DNA of 64,000 nt from Rhodoferax sp. (GCA_029866205.1 JARWZT010000011.1:62001-126000), one strand, 5' to 3'; positions 1 to 8,808 are shown, counted from the first letter of the stretch. The notes: generated by a model not told the origin, from the letters alone. Program-made: numbers and translations.

Positions 1-440
1 GACATCACCTTGCGTGAACCGGCCAGGTTGACCAGAAACTCGCGCTCGAGCTGGCTGTAGGTGTATTCAAAGCGCGGGCTGTCCGGCGATTTTTTGTTCA
101 GCTTGGGCGGGCCACCCTCTTTACCCCCTTCGGCTTTTTTCTCACCATGGCCGCCTTCGGCTTTCTTCTCGCCGTGTCCTCCAGCCGCTGGAGCACCGTG
201 GCCGTCACCCTTGGGCGCGCCGTGGCCGTCTGCCGCGGGAGCGCCGTGGCCGCCGTCAGCGCCCTCGGCGACCATTTGGTCTGCGGTCGGGACAGGCTTG
301 TTGAAAAAACCCGTGATGAACAAGGTTCCCACCATGGTTCCGGCAACCAGGACCACCAACGCGACAACGCCTCCAATAATGAGGACGATCGGTTTTTTGG
401 GCTTTGCTTCCGCTTCCGGGGCTGCTGCTGCATCAGACAT
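1..440 (-). CDS. fliL: Flagellar basal body-associated protein FliL (3' end outside window)
   Basis: FliL is an inner-membrane protein that surrounds the stator and supports motor torque. I translated this frame by hand because the ORF track lists only a shadow frame (98..433). It starts with MSDAAAAPE, has one membrane segment at about residues 18-40, then an unusual Gly/His/Ala-rich periplasmic linker with repeated HGAP and GGHGEKKAE units, and then the typical FliL stretch LEREFLVNLAGSRKVM. The C-terminal part runs off the left edge. AGGTG lies just before the ATG. It is followed upstream by fliK on the same strand, which fits a flagellar operon. Confidence 0.85.
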   Translation of the reverse strand, partial: MSDAAAAPEAEAKPKKPIVLIIGGVVALVVLVAGTMVGTLFITGFFNKPVPTADQMVAEGADGGHGAPAADGHGAPKGDGHGAPAAGGHGEKKAEGGHGEKKAEGGKEGGPPKLNKKSPDSPRFEYTYSQLEREFLVNLAGSRKVM

Positions 441-489
441 GGGGCACCTTTTTTTCGTGGTTCATTTCAAATATCCGCATCCGTACGGC

Positions 490-2031
490 CTAGGCCAGCA
501 CATTCAATCCGTCCGTCGCTGCGACCGATACCCCTTGGGGTGCGGCTGCCGCTGTGCTTGTCACATCGTTCACCGGGCGCGTCCCGGAGGGAGTGTTGCG
601 CCCTTTGCCGGGTGTCGAGTTTCCGCCGGATTGGCGAGTTTGCTCTCCGTTAACACTGACTGAAGCAACTGTCATGCCAGCCTGGGTCAGCGTGTCGCGA
701 AGCTTGTTGCTGCCTTGCGACATCAGCTCACGGGTGACCGCATTGTCGGCGCTAAACAGCGCATCCAAGCCGCCAGCGTGCATATCGAGCTCCACGTTGA
801 TACTGCCCAGCGCGGCCGGTTGCATGCGCATTTGCATTTTCCATTGGCCGCGTTCGATCTGGGCGATGAGCCGTTGTGCAGCCGCTTGGCCCATTTTGTC
901 GGCGATTTGCTGAAATTGCAGCGCGCGCTGATCCGCCTGGGCTTGGGCGGTATCAGCACTGTTGCCGCCGGCGTTAGCGCTGGGCTGGGTCGAGGAGGAC
1001 GCGGGGCCCGCCGCCCCTGCCTGGGTCGACACGTCATTGGGTTGGTCCGGTTGGGCCTCGGTCAGGCTGGCCAGAAGGTCTGCGTCAATGCCCGCTGGCA
1101 AGTCCAGAGTCACGGTCTCGATGGCGCTGGGCTGGTCTTTGGCGGCGGGGCCTGCCGCCAGCAGCGCGGCCCAGCTGGTTTCTTTGCCGGTGCCGGACAT
1201 TTGGGCCAGTCGCTTGGTAATTTCTTCCGCCGGCATGGCCAGGGTCAGCCGCACTGCGTCTTGCGGCGCCAACGGGGGCTCGAGCGGCACCGTCTCCACC
1301 GCGGTGATGGTCGCCTTGCCTGCCCAGGCGTTTGCTGTCAGGGGCATCAGGCTCGCCTGCAGGCTGCCTGCATTCAGGAGGGCTGTCGCGGACGGGGCAG
1401 CGTGTGCACCTGCCAGACTGGATCCGGCGACCCCCGCTGGCATTTGGGGCGCAGCCAGCATCGCCGCGCTGACCTGCGCAGACAAAGCGTCCCATCCGGT
1501 TTGCGCTGCCTGCGTGGCGTCCTGCAGCAGGTCGGTGGCAGACCGCATTTCGCTTAAGTTTTCGCTTTCCAGTGCTGCTGCAATAGCGGCGGACGCGGCA
1601 GCACTTGGGTCCGTGGTCGTGGCCAAACCGAGACTTTCGGCGACCGATGGCTGCGCTAGGGCATCAGCGACCAAGGTCCCCGCCGTGAGTGCCGCGGTTT
1701 TTGCGGCTTCTGTCACGCCAAAAAGCGCCTGTACCGCACTTTCGTCCAAGCCTTGCATGCGGGCGAATTGCGCCAGGCTTTCCAGGTCGGGCAAGGGCGC
1801 ATCGCTGGTGATGACGGTCAGGTTGCTCCCCAAGGGGCGGACCTGCAGGCCCTGAACGGGAGCGTCCAGGGCGGCAAGATGTTGCCGGTGGGCCTTGAGT
1901 GCCTGTCCGTTCAAGACCTCCGCAAAGTCGCCCGGCACAGATGATGGATGGGGACCGCTCGGCGCAGGGATGGCGTCTGCTGCCGGCGAAGAAGTGACCC
2001 GGTTTGCCAAAAAACTGAAATTCGATTCCAT
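490..2031 (-). CDS. fliK: Flagellar hook-length control protein FliK
   Basis: FliK is a secreted ruler that sets hook length and switches the flagellar export gate from hook to filament substrates. The first three quarters are low-complexity and Ala/Gln/Ser-rich, as is usual for FliK. The conserved C-terminal hook-length domain is at about residues 370-480, with the family stretch RGQWKMQMRMQPAALGSINV. The longest ORF begins at a TTG at 2124, but the added N-terminus does not resemble FliK, so I chose the ATG at 2031 (MESNFSFLAN). No good Shine-Dalgarno is visible there, so the start is uncertain. It is divergent from flhA and upstream of fliL. Confidence 0.85.
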   Translation of the reverse strand: MESNFSFLANRVTSSPAADAIPAPSGPHPSSVPGDFAEVLNGQALKAHRQHLAALDAPVQGLQVRPLGSNLTVITSDAPLPDLESLAQFARMQGLDESAVQALFGVTEAAKTAALTAGTLVADALAQPSVAESLGLATTTDPSAAASAAIAAALESENLSEMRSATDLLQDATQAAQTGWDALSAQVSAAMLAAPQMPAGVAGSSLAGAHAAPSATALLNAGSLQASLMPLTANAWAGKATITAVETVPLEPPLAPQDAVRLTLAMPAEEITKRLAQMSGTGKETSWAALLAAGPAAKDQPSAIETVTLDLPAGIDADLLASLTEAQPDQPNDVSTQAGAAGPASSSTQPSANAGGNSADTAQAQADQRALQFQQIADKMGQAAAQRLIAQIERGQWKMQMRMQPAALGSINVELDMHAGGLDALFSADNAVTRELMSQGSNKLRDTLTQAGMTVASVSVNGEQTRQSGGNSTPGKGRNTPSGTRPVNDVTSTAAAAPQGVSVAATDGLNVLA

Positions 2032-2155
2032 GGGGAGTACCGCTTTGTTGAAGGCCACAGCGTGTGGCGAATGCCCAAGGTGATGCAAGAACCGTGACAG
2101 GAAAAAAATTGCCGCTTCAGCCAAAACCCCGTTGGATCTTTATGTCGGAAAAGAG

Positions 2156-2171
2156 TGGCATGGAGATTGCA
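2156..2171 (+). promoter_or_regulatory. Candidate sigma-54 (-24/-12) promoter for flhA
   Basis: TGGCATGGAGATTGCA matches the sigma-54 pattern TGGCAyr-N4-TTGCw with the GG and GC dinucleotides correctly spaced. It reads toward flhA and would leave a leader of about 60 nt. The match is seen directly; its use is inferred. A sigma-54 flagellar hierarchy would imply a FleQ/FlrC-type activator elsewhere. Confidence 0.5.
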
Positions 2172-2183
2172 TTCGAGGGGGTA

Positions 2184-2199
2184 TGCAAGCGCATTTCCA
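2184..2199 (-). promoter_or_regulatory. Candidate sigma-54 promoter for fliK (divergent)
   Basis: On the minus strand TGGAAATGCGCTTGCA keeps TGG and TTGCA at sigma-54 spacing, but the -24 box lacks the usual CAC. It lies 12 bp from the plus-strand candidate and points at fliK. It is weaker than its partner. Confidence 0.35.
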
Positions 2200-2242
2200 C
2201 CACATCCCGACTTAAGGTCCTGATTTTCATGAATATCCGTCC

Positions 2243-4363
2243 ATGAGCACGCTGACCCTGTCAAACATTCGACAAAACCTGTCGAAGTTCAATTTCAACG
2301 ACCTGAGTATCCCGGCTCTGGTGTTGTTGATCATGGGCATGCTGGTGATTCCGTTGCACCCGATGGTGCTGGACGTCTTGTTCACCTTCAACATTGCGTC
2401 GAGCGTGTTGATCATCATGATCGCCATCAAGATCCGCAAGCCGCTCGAATTTTCTGCCTTCCCTTCGGTGCTGCTGTTTGCCACCATGCTGCGCCTGGCG
2501 CTCAATGTGGCGTCCACCCGCGTGATTTTGGTTAGCGGCCACGAAGGCCACGACGCTGCGGGCAAGGTGGTGGCGGCCTTTGGCGAGTTCGTCATTGGCG
2601 GCAATTACGTGGTGGGTTTCATTATTTTCACGATCCTGATGATCGTGAACTTCTTTGTGGTGACCAAGGGCGCAGGCCGCGTCTCCGAGGTCAATGCCCG
2701 CTTTACCCTGGACGCCATGCCCGGCAAGCAAATGGCCATCGACGCCGACCTTAATGCCGGTGTGATCGACCAGGAAACTGCCAAAACCCGCCGCGCCGAG
2801 TTGGCACAAGAGTCGGATTTCTTCGGCTCCATGGACGGCGCCTCCAAATTCGTCAGCGGCGACGCCATTGCCGCGCTGCTGATTCTGTTTATCAACCTGA
2901 TCGGCGGCCTGGCCATCGGCATTGGCCAGCACGGCCTGTCTTTGAGCGAAGCCGGACGTATTTATTCCTTGCTGACCATTGGCGACGGCCTGGTTGCGCA
3001 GATTCCAGCTTTGTTGCTGTCGCTGGCCACCGCGATTGTGGTGACCCGGGTTACCACCACCGAGTCCATGGCCGAGCAGGCCGGCACGCAGCTGGGCAAC
3101 CCCACGGCGCTGTTTGTCACCTCGTCCATCATGGCCATTCTGGGCTTGGTACCTGGCATGCCGCACCTGGTGTTCATCATCTTGTCGGCGGCCTCTGCCG
3201 GCCTGGGATTTATGGTGCTGCGCCGCTCGGCCGCCGATGGAAACTCCCCTGAAAACCTGGCTGCCGCCGCTGCGGCCCTGCCCGAGCAACCCAAAGAACT
3301 GGACTGGGAAGACCTGGACCAGGTCGATCTGGTGGGCCTGGAAATTGGCTATGGACTGATTCCTCTGGTCAACGCCGAGACCGGTGGCCAACTGATGACC
3401 CGCGTCAAGGGCGTGCGCAAGAAGCTCTCCGCCGAACTGGGCTTTTTGATCCAGCCGGTGCGTATCCGCGATGCCCTGAGCATCGACCCGGACAGCTACC
3501 ACATCGTGCTCAAAGGCGTGATCCGTGGCCGTGGCAAAGTCAAAGTGGGTCGCGAAATGGCGATCAATCCGGGCCAGGTCTACGGTCCGCTAGAGGGTAC
3601 GCCCACCCAGGAACCCGCATTTGGCCTTGAAGCGGTGTGGATTGAGCCTTCACAGCGCGACCACGCCCGTGCCTTGGGATACACCGTGGTCGATGCTGCC
3701 ACGGCCGTGGCCACCCACCTGAATAAAGTGCTGCGTGACAACGCGTCTGACCTGCTGAGCCACGATGAGGTGCAGCAGCTGCTCGACAAATTGACCGCCA
3801 AGTCCCCCAAACTGGTGGAAGACCTGGTGCCCGCCAAGTTGTCCTTGGGTGTTTTGACCCGTACGTTGCAGAGTTTGCTCAATGACGGTGTGTCGATTCG
3901 GGACATGCGCACCATTGTCGAAACCCTGTCAGAGGTGAGCGCCCGTACCCAAGATCCAGAGCAGCTGACCTCACTGGTGCGCCCGCGCCTGGGCCGGATG
4001 ATCGTTCAGGGTCTGGTGGATGACAAAGAGACGCTTTCGGTCATGACGCTGGACCCCGGCCTCGAGCAACTGCTGCACAACGTGCTGCAGCAGCAAGGTC
4101 AGGGCCAAAGCATGGTGATTGAACCTGGTCTGGCGGAACGCCTGTTCAGTGCGCTGCGCGATGGCACCAAGGCCGTGGAAGACCTGGGCCACAGTGCGGT
4201 GCTGGTGGTTTCCCCCGCGATCCGCCCCTGGTTGTCCAAGTCGGTACGCCACCGGGTCAGTGAACTCGTGATCTTGTCCTACGGCGAAATCCCGGACGAC
4301 CAGTCCGTCAAGGTGATTCACACCGTGCATGCCGAATCCAAAAACAATGAGGTTCGCCGCTAA
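2243..4363 (+). CDS. flhA: Flagellar type III export gate protein FlhA
   Basis: FlhA is the nonameric export-gate channel that docks flagellar substrates and chaperones. The N-terminal half holds about eight membrane segments (residues ~22-330) and the FHIPEP signature around residues 146-170 (RVSEVNARFTLDAMPGKQM). The C-terminal half is the cytosolic substrate-docking ring. At 706 aa it is of normal length. The ATG at 2243 starts a FlhA-like N-terminus, with little Shine-Dalgarno in front. It is the first gene of flhA-flhF-flhG-fliA. flhB is not in the window. Confidence 0.95.
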   Translation: MSTLTLSNIRQNLSKFNFNDLSIPALVLLIMGMLVIPLHPMVLDVLFTFNIASSVLIIMIAIKIRKPLEFSAFPSVLLFATMLRLALNVASTRVILVSGHEGHDAAGKVVAAFGEFVIGGNYVVGFIIFTILMIVNFFVVTKGAGRVSEVNARFTLDAMPGKQMAIDADLNAGVIDQETAKTRRAELAQESDFFGSMDGASKFVSGDAIAALLILFINLIGGLAIGIGQHGLSLSEAGRIYSLLTIGDGLVAQIPALLLSLATAIVVTRVTTTESMAEQAGTQLGNPTALFVTSSIMAILGLVPGMPHLVFIILSAASAGLGFMVLRRSAADGNSPENLAAAAAALPEQPKELDWEDLDQVDLVGLEIGYGLIPLVNAETGGQLMTRVKGVRKKLSAELGFLIQPVRIRDALSIDPDSYHIVLKGVIRGRGKVKVGREMAINPGQVYGPLEGTPTQEPAFGLEAVWIEPSQRDHARALGYTVVDAATAVATHLNKVLRDNASDLLSHDEVQQLLDKLTAKSPKLVEDLVPAKLSLGVLTRTLQSLLNDGVSIRDMRTIVETLSEVSARTQDPEQLTSLVRPRLGRMIVQGLVDDKETLSVMTLDPGLEQLLHNVLQQQGQGQSMVIEPGLAERLFSALRDGTKAVEDLGHSAVLVVSPAIRPWLSKSVRHRVSELVILSYGEIPDDQSVKVIHTVHAESKNNEVRR

Positions 4364-4421
4364 GGGATAGCCCCTGCTGCAGCCCTGAGCCAACCCGCCC
4401 CCCATTCAACCGAAGACTGCC

Positions 4422-5720
4422 ATGGAACTTAAACGCATCCTCGCCAACGACACCAAAAGCGCGACCGAGCGCGCCATGGCGCTGTACGGTCGCAACGTCC
4501 TGGTGATATCCAATCACACGGTGGGCGGCCAGACCGAGTTGGTCGTCGCCCTGGACATTGACGAACAATCCTTGGATTCGACCGTTTCGCCCGCGCACCA
4601 AAGCGCCCAGGTTTCGGCAGCGCCTGCCGGGAACATGGCGTTTTCCAAGCACTTGGCACAGGCGCAAGCCCAGACGCCTTCCAAAGAACTGCAGGCCCCA
4701 CGCCAGGAGCCCACGTTTGCGAAACTCGACGACGAACGTGACTACCTTCGCAGCCGCGAGATCATGGATCTGATCCGCGACGAACTCGCCAGCCTGCGCC
4801 GCGAAATCAGCCTGAGCCAAAAAACCACGGGTTGGCAAGCCAGCCTGAACCTGTCGGTCGAAGTGGAAGACCTGATGACTTCGTTTACCCAGGCGGGCAT
4901 GCCCACTGGCCTGCGTACCTTGCTGTTGGACACGGTCAAAGACATGCGCAGCGAACACGAAGCACTGTCGGCCGTGCGCAACCAACTCGAAGACATTGCC
5001 CGGCGCCCCAGCGTGGCGCTGCCGCAAACTGGCGTTCATCTGATTGCGGGCCCCTCGGGTTCGGGCAAAACCATGATGGTGATGCGCCTGGCCAGCCAGG
5101 CCGCCGCCCAGTTGGGCGCTGCCAAAGTCGCCATCGTCAGCTACCAGGACGACCGTGTCGGTGCCTGGGCCCATACCCAGACATTGGCGGCCCAGGCGGG
5201 CGTCGAGTGTTTTCGTGCCGACACCCCGGCTGCGCTGATCGCCGTGCTGAACCGGTTGAGCGAGCACGGACTGGTGCTGATTGACACCTCCGGCAGCCAA
5301 ATGGCCGCCCGCATTACCGAAGTGCAAACGGCGTGTCCGGCCTGCGAAACGCATGCGGTGGTGTCTGCGGATGCGTCTTCGGCGACCTTGCGCCGTGTGT
5401 TGCGGAGCTCGGGTATTCGCTGGAACAGCCTGATGGTGAGTAAATTGGACGAGTCGGTCCAGCCTTGGCCTTTGGTCGAATTTCTCTGCGATAATTTTTT
5501 ATCGCTTTCTGCAGCGAGCGACGGGGCACATGTCAATGCGCTCAAGCGTGATCTGAGCACCAGTGCTCTGGTAGAAATGGCGGTGGCCCAGCTTTCCCGT
5601 GCACCGGAGTCGATTGCCCCCATTCAGGTGGCAAAACCCATGCCGATCAAGCTGCAACCACCGACACCGCGACTTTCTGCACCCGCAAGCCCTCGGGGTT
5701 TGCGTGGGCCGTTTAATTGA
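4422..5720 (+). CDS. flhF: Flagellar biosynthesis GTPase FlhF
   Basis: FlhF is an SRP-type GTPase that places polar flagella. Residues 1-60 form the basic/B region (MELKRILANDTKSATERAMA), a variable linker follows, and the NG GTPase domain begins near residue 190. The P-loop reads GPSGSGKT, where GPTGVGKT is usual. The later GTPase motifs are also drifted: YQDDRVGAWAHTQTLA, DTSG in place of DTAG, and SKLDE in place of TKLDE. The essential Lys and Asp are kept, so it is probably functional. It is followed after 17 bp by flhG, its usual partner. Confidence 0.9.
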   Translation: MELKRILANDTKSATERAMALYGRNVLVISNHTVGGQTELVVALDIDEQSLDSTVSPAHQSAQVSAAPAGNMAFSKHLAQAQAQTPSKELQAPRQEPTFAKLDDERDYLRSREIMDLIRDELASLRREISLSQKTTGWQASLNLSVEVEDLMTSFTQAGMPTGLRTLLLDTVKDMRSEHEALSAVRNQLEDIARRPSVALPQTGVHLIAGPSGSGKTMMVMRLASQAAAQLGAAKVAIVSYQDDRVGAWAHTQTLAAQAGVECFRADTPAALIAVLNRLSEHGLVLIDTSGSQMAARITEVQTACPACETHAVVSADASSATLRRVLRSSGIRWNSLMVSKLDESVQPWPLVEFLCDNFLSLSAASDGAHVNALKRDLSTSALVEMAVAQLSRAPESIAPIQVAKPMPIKLQPPTPRLSAPASPRGLRGPFN

Positions 5721-5737
5721 GCAACTAGAAAAACACA

Positions 5738-6556
5738 ATGCAAAAGTCAGTTCGTACAGAGGTCATTGGCATTGCCAGCGGCAAAGGCGGTGTGGGAAAA
5801 ACCACCGTGGCCGTGAACCTGGCCATTTCGCTGAGCATGATGGGCCACCGTGTCATGCTGTTTGACGCCGACCTGGGCCTTGCCAACTCGCAAATTGCAC
5901 TGGGCTGCGCCTGTCCGTACAACCTGAGCCACTTTATGAGCGGCCAAAAAACCCTGCAAGAGATCACGGTCACCTCGCGCCATGGCGTCATGCTGGTGCC
6001 GGGCGCGTCCGGGGTGAAAGAGCTTGCCGCCCTCACCCGGGTACAAGCCTCGCGCATCGTGCAGGCTTTCAGTGCGTTAGAAGACGATATTGATTACCTG
6101 ATTGTCGACATGGCGGCCGGTATTTCCCCCTCCGTGCTGGCCTTTATGGGCGCCTGCCAGCGCCGCTTTATCGTCGTGCGCGATGATCCCTCGTCCATTG
6201 CCGATGCCTATGGAACCATCAAGGTTCTGATTCAGGACTACGACCTCAACGAGATTTATGTCATTCCGAACGCTGTCAACAGCCAGGCGGATGGACAAAA
6301 CCTGTTTCGCCGCATCAATCAGGTGTGCGCCCAGTTTCTGAACTTCACCACCCACTATCTGGGGTCGATCGAAAACGACGACATGATTTTGGCGGCGCAC
6401 AAGAAATACGAGCCCGTCATGGAGTTTGCGCCCCGAAGCAACAGCGCACGCGACTTCAAACGTCTTGCCAAATCGGTGACCCAGATGGCGCCTATCGCCA
6501 ACTTCTCTGGTGGCATGCAGTTTTTTGTCGAACGCCTGGTGCGCTACCAAGCCTGA
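5738..6556 (+). CDS. flhG: Flagellar number regulator FlhG/FleN (MinD-like ATPase)
   Basis: FlhG is a ParA/MinD-type ATPase that limits flagellar number with FlhF. The deviant Walker A GKGGVGKTT is at residues 15-23, the Walker B-like FDADLGLAN near 42-50, and a second aspartate-containing strand is YLIVDMAAG. At 272 aa it is of usual length. It sits between flhF and fliA in one tight operon with a 6 bp gap to fliA. FleN and YlxH are other names for the same family. Confidence 0.9.
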   Translation: MQKSVRTEVIGIASGKGGVGKTTVAVNLAISLSMMGHRVMLFDADLGLANSQIALGCACPYNLSHFMSGQKTLQEITVTSRHGVMLVPGASGVKELAALTRVQASRIVQAFSALEDDIDYLIVDMAAGISPSVLAFMGACQRRFIVVRDDPSSIADAYGTIKVLIQDYDLNEIYVIPNAVNSQADGQNLFRRINQVCAQFLNFTTHYLGSIENDDMILAAHKKYEPVMEFAPRSNSARDFKRLAKSVTQMAPIANFSGGMQFFVERLVRYQA

Positions 6557-6562
6557 TTCCCC

Positions 6563-7306
6563 ATGGCCGTTTCCACCCGCCTGTACGAGGATGCCCAAGA
6601 CAACAGCGAAGCGCTGGTGTTGGCGCATCTGGGCCTGGTCAAACGGGTGGCGCTGCACCTGAAGGTGCGGATCCCGCCGTTCATGGAGCTCGATGAGCTG
6701 ATTCAGGTGGGGATGATTGGGCTTTTGGAGGCCGCGCGGGCCTTTAACCCCACCAAAGGCATTGAATTTGAGAGTTTCGCCTTGAGCCGGGTACGCGGTG
6801 CGATTTTGGACGAGGTACGCCAACTGTCCTATCTTCCACGATCGGCGGTGGCATTCAACAAGTCTGAAAACGAGGCGACCAACGCCTTGGCCAGCGAGCT
6901 CGGCCGTGCGCCCACCCAGGCAGAGTTGGCCGACCACATGGGCGATGACCTCGACCAGTTCCAAAAGCGGCGTGGCAATGCCAAGCGCTTTGAGACCCTG
7001 TCGATGGAGGTCATGACCGACGAGGTTTTGGGTATCGCGGACGAGCGGTCGCGCCAACCCGATGCGATCGTGGAGCACCAGCAGTTCATGGGCGCGGTCA
7101 CCGACGCCATCGCCGACCTCCCCGAACGCGACCAGTTGCTGATGTCTTTGTATTACGTGGAAGAGCTCAATCTCAAGGAAATTGGCGAGATTTTGGGCGT
7201 AACCGAGTCGCGCATCAGCCAATTGCTCACCGCAATTGTCAAGAAATTGCGGGTCAGTCTTAAGATTGAAGTGGCTGGCAAGCCGGCCGCCCAGCGGGAG
7301 CGCTGA
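6563..7306 (+). CDS. fliA: Flagellar sigma factor FliA (sigma-28)
   Basis: FliA directs RNA polymerase to late flagellar genes. Region 2 is visible at about residues 20-90 (HLGLVKRVALHL, ELIQVGMIGLLEAARAF, IEFESFALSRVRGAILDE), region 3 near 110-140, and region 4 with the helix-turn-helix LKEIGEILGVTESRISQL near 205-225. At 247 aa it is of usual length. It is the last gene of the flhA operon. A sigma-28-type promoter follows 29 bp downstream, so its product probably drives the next gene. Confidence 0.95.
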   Translation: MAVSTRLYEDAQDNSEALVLAHLGLVKRVALHLKVRIPPFMELDELIQVGMIGLLEAARAFNPTKGIEFESFALSRVRGAILDEVRQLSYLPRSAVAFNKSENEATNALASELGRAPTQAELADHMGDDLDQFQKRRGNAKRFETLSMEVMTDEVLGIADERSRQPDAIVEHQQFMGAVTDAIADLPERDQLLMSLYYVEELNLKEIGEILGVTESRISQLLTAIVKKLRVSLKIEVAGKPAAQRER

Positions 7307-7335
7307 AATGTTGGGTCTGCACGAACCGAAAGTGC

Positions 7336-7362
7336 TCAAGTTTTTTCCGGCGTGGCCGATAC
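7336..7362 (+). promoter_or_regulatory. Sigma-28 (FliA) promoter
   Basis: TCAAGTTT and GCCGATAC are separated by exactly 11 nt, against the sigma-28 consensus TAAAGTTT-N11-GCCGATAA. It lies right after fliA and 35 bp before the start of the fliS-like gene. Confidence 0.8.
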
Positions 7363-7397
7363 CTAGTGGGTACGCAAACCCAGTAGGAGAAACCGAT

Positions 7398-7814
7398 ATG
7401 CGACTTCAGTTCAAAGCCATGGAATCTTATGGCTCAGACAATCTGGCATCCCAAGCCTCAGTGGCCAATAACGTGGCCCTGATTCAGATGCTGTTTGATG
7501 GCTTGGTGGATGCTTTGGTGTCGGCGCAAGGACACTTGGCGCACGGTGCGGTTCAGGAAAAGTGCAAGTGCATTGCCCGCGCCAGTCGAATCGTGGTCGG
7601 TTTGCAAGGTTCGCTTGACTTCGCCAAGGGTGGCGAGTTGGCACAGAATTTGAATGACCTGTACAGCTACGTCACCCGCCGTCTGATTTTCGCCAACGCC
7701 AACAACGACATGGCGGTGCTGCAGGAAATCCACAGTTTGATGACAGAAATTCGCAGTGCCTGGCAAGAGGTGCCTTCGCTCTTGCCCGGCCAGGCAAGCG
7801 CGCAGTACCACTAG
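7398..7814 (+). CDS. fliS: FliS-like flagellar export chaperone
   Basis: The 138-residue product shows the FliS pattern: an early Tyr-containing segment, NVALIQMLFDGLVDALVSA, GGELAQNLNDLYSYVTRRL, FANANNDMAVLQEI and a final LMTEIRSAW. FliS binds flagellin and prevents early polymerisation in the cytosol. I chose the ATG at 7398 because AGGAG precedes it by 9 nt. The longer track ORF from 7236 overlaps fliA. It follows a sigma-28 promoter and precedes motA. Flagellin and fliD are not in the window, so it could be a second FliS paralog. Confidence 0.75.
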   Translation: MRLQFKAMESYGSDNLASQASVANNVALIQMLFDGLVDALVSAQGHLAHGAVQEKCKCIARASRIVVGLQGSLDFAKGGELAQNLNDLYSYVTRRLIFANANNDMAVLQEIHSLMTEIRSAWQEVPSLLPGQASAQYH

Positions 7815-7828
7815 CGTGCGGTGTGGTG

Positions 7829-7860
7829 GTGCGGCCCCAGGGCTGCACCCGGGTGTTTTT
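7829..7860 (+). terminator. Possible rho-independent terminator after fliS
   Basis: GTGCGGCCC and GGGCTGCAC form a GC-rich stem with one G-U pair, followed by CCGGGTG and a run of five T. The T run is a few bases away from the stem, so the call is moderate. Confidence 0.4.
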
Positions 7861-7942
7861 ATGCGCTTTCCCTTAGGGGAAGTGTTTACCAGGTGGGCGG
7901 ACCTTGCAAGAGGTCGTCCACTGTCCTTTTTTGGGAACGACT

Positions 7943-8806
7943 ATGTTTGGCATCATCGGTATCGTGTTCTTGAATGTCTGCGTGTTCGGCAGCTTCATCG
8001 TGGGCGGCGGCAGCCTTGCGCCGTTCATTCATGCCGCGCCCATTGAGGGCTGGTGTATCTTGGGCTCAGCTATCGGCGGCATGTTGATCGGTAACAGTCC
8101 TGACGTGGTCAAAGCCGTGTTCGCGGGCATCGGCCGGACGTTCAAAGGCTCCAAGTACCATAAAGACGACTACCTCAACACCATTTTTTGCGTCTCCAAG
8201 GTCATGAAGACGCTCAAAGCGGAAGGCGCTGTCGCGCTGGAAGCGCATATCGAAACGCCCGAGTCCAGCGCAATCTTCAGCGAGTACCCCAAAATTCTGG
8301 CCGACCACGCGCTGCTGCATCTGATCACCGACACCGTGCGTCTCATGGTGGTTTCGCAGGGCACCCTGAGCCCGATGGCGGTGGAAGAGGTGATGGACAG
8401 CTCCATCAAATCCCACCATCATGACGAGCTCAAGGCCTCGGATGCGATTGCAACACTGGCAGGTGCTTTGCCGGCCCTGGGAATTGTGTCCTGCGTGATG
8501 GGTGTGGTGAAAACCATGGAACAGATTGACCAGCCGCCTGCTGTTTTGGGTGGCCTGGTGGGTGCGGCCCTGGTGGGAACGTTCATTGGTGTGTTCTTGG
8601 CCTACGGCTTCTTCGAGCCCTTTGCCAAGCGCCTGGCGCAAATCATTGAGGACGAGGCTTGCATGTACGGTGTCGTGAAACAAATCATCATCGGCACCAT
8701 GCACGGCCATCCCATGCCCCTGATATTGGAGGCTGCTCGCGTCTGCATCAGCCACCATAACCAACCCAGTTTCGCGGAAGTGTTCGACGGTTTGCGAGGT
8801 AAATAA
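7943..8806 (+). CDS. motA: Flagellar motor stator protein MotA
   Basis: MotA is the five-fold subunit of the proton-driven stator. The 287-residue product begins MFGIIGIVFLNVCVFGSFIVGGG, and has further membrane segments near residues 30-50, 165-190 and 200-220 (ALPALGIVSCVMGVVKTM, GGLVGAALVGTFIGVFLAYGF). A cytosolic loop lies between the second and third. The ATG at 7943 fits the MotA N-terminus; the track start at 7904 adds unrelated residues. motB starts 3 nt after its stop codon, so the two are surely co-translated. Confidence 0.93.
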   Translation: MFGIIGIVFLNVCVFGSFIVGGGSLAPFIHAAPIEGWCILGSAIGGMLIGNSPDVVKAVFAGIGRTFKGSKYHKDDYLNTIFCVSKVMKTLKAEGAVALEAHIETPESSAIFSEYPKILADHALLHLITDTVRLMVVSQGTLSPMAVEEVMDSSIKSHHHDELKASDAIATLAGALPALGIVSCVMGVVKTMEQIDQPPAVLGGLVGAALVGTFIGVFLAYGFFEPFAKRLAQIIEDEACMYGVVKQIIIGTMHGHPMPLILEAARVCISHHNQPSFAEVFDGLRGK

Positions 8807-8808
8807 GC

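Noticed and set aside
98-433. Track ORF of 111 aa on the minus strand
   Set aside because: It is a shadow of fliL; the true frame starts at 440 and gives FliL motifs.
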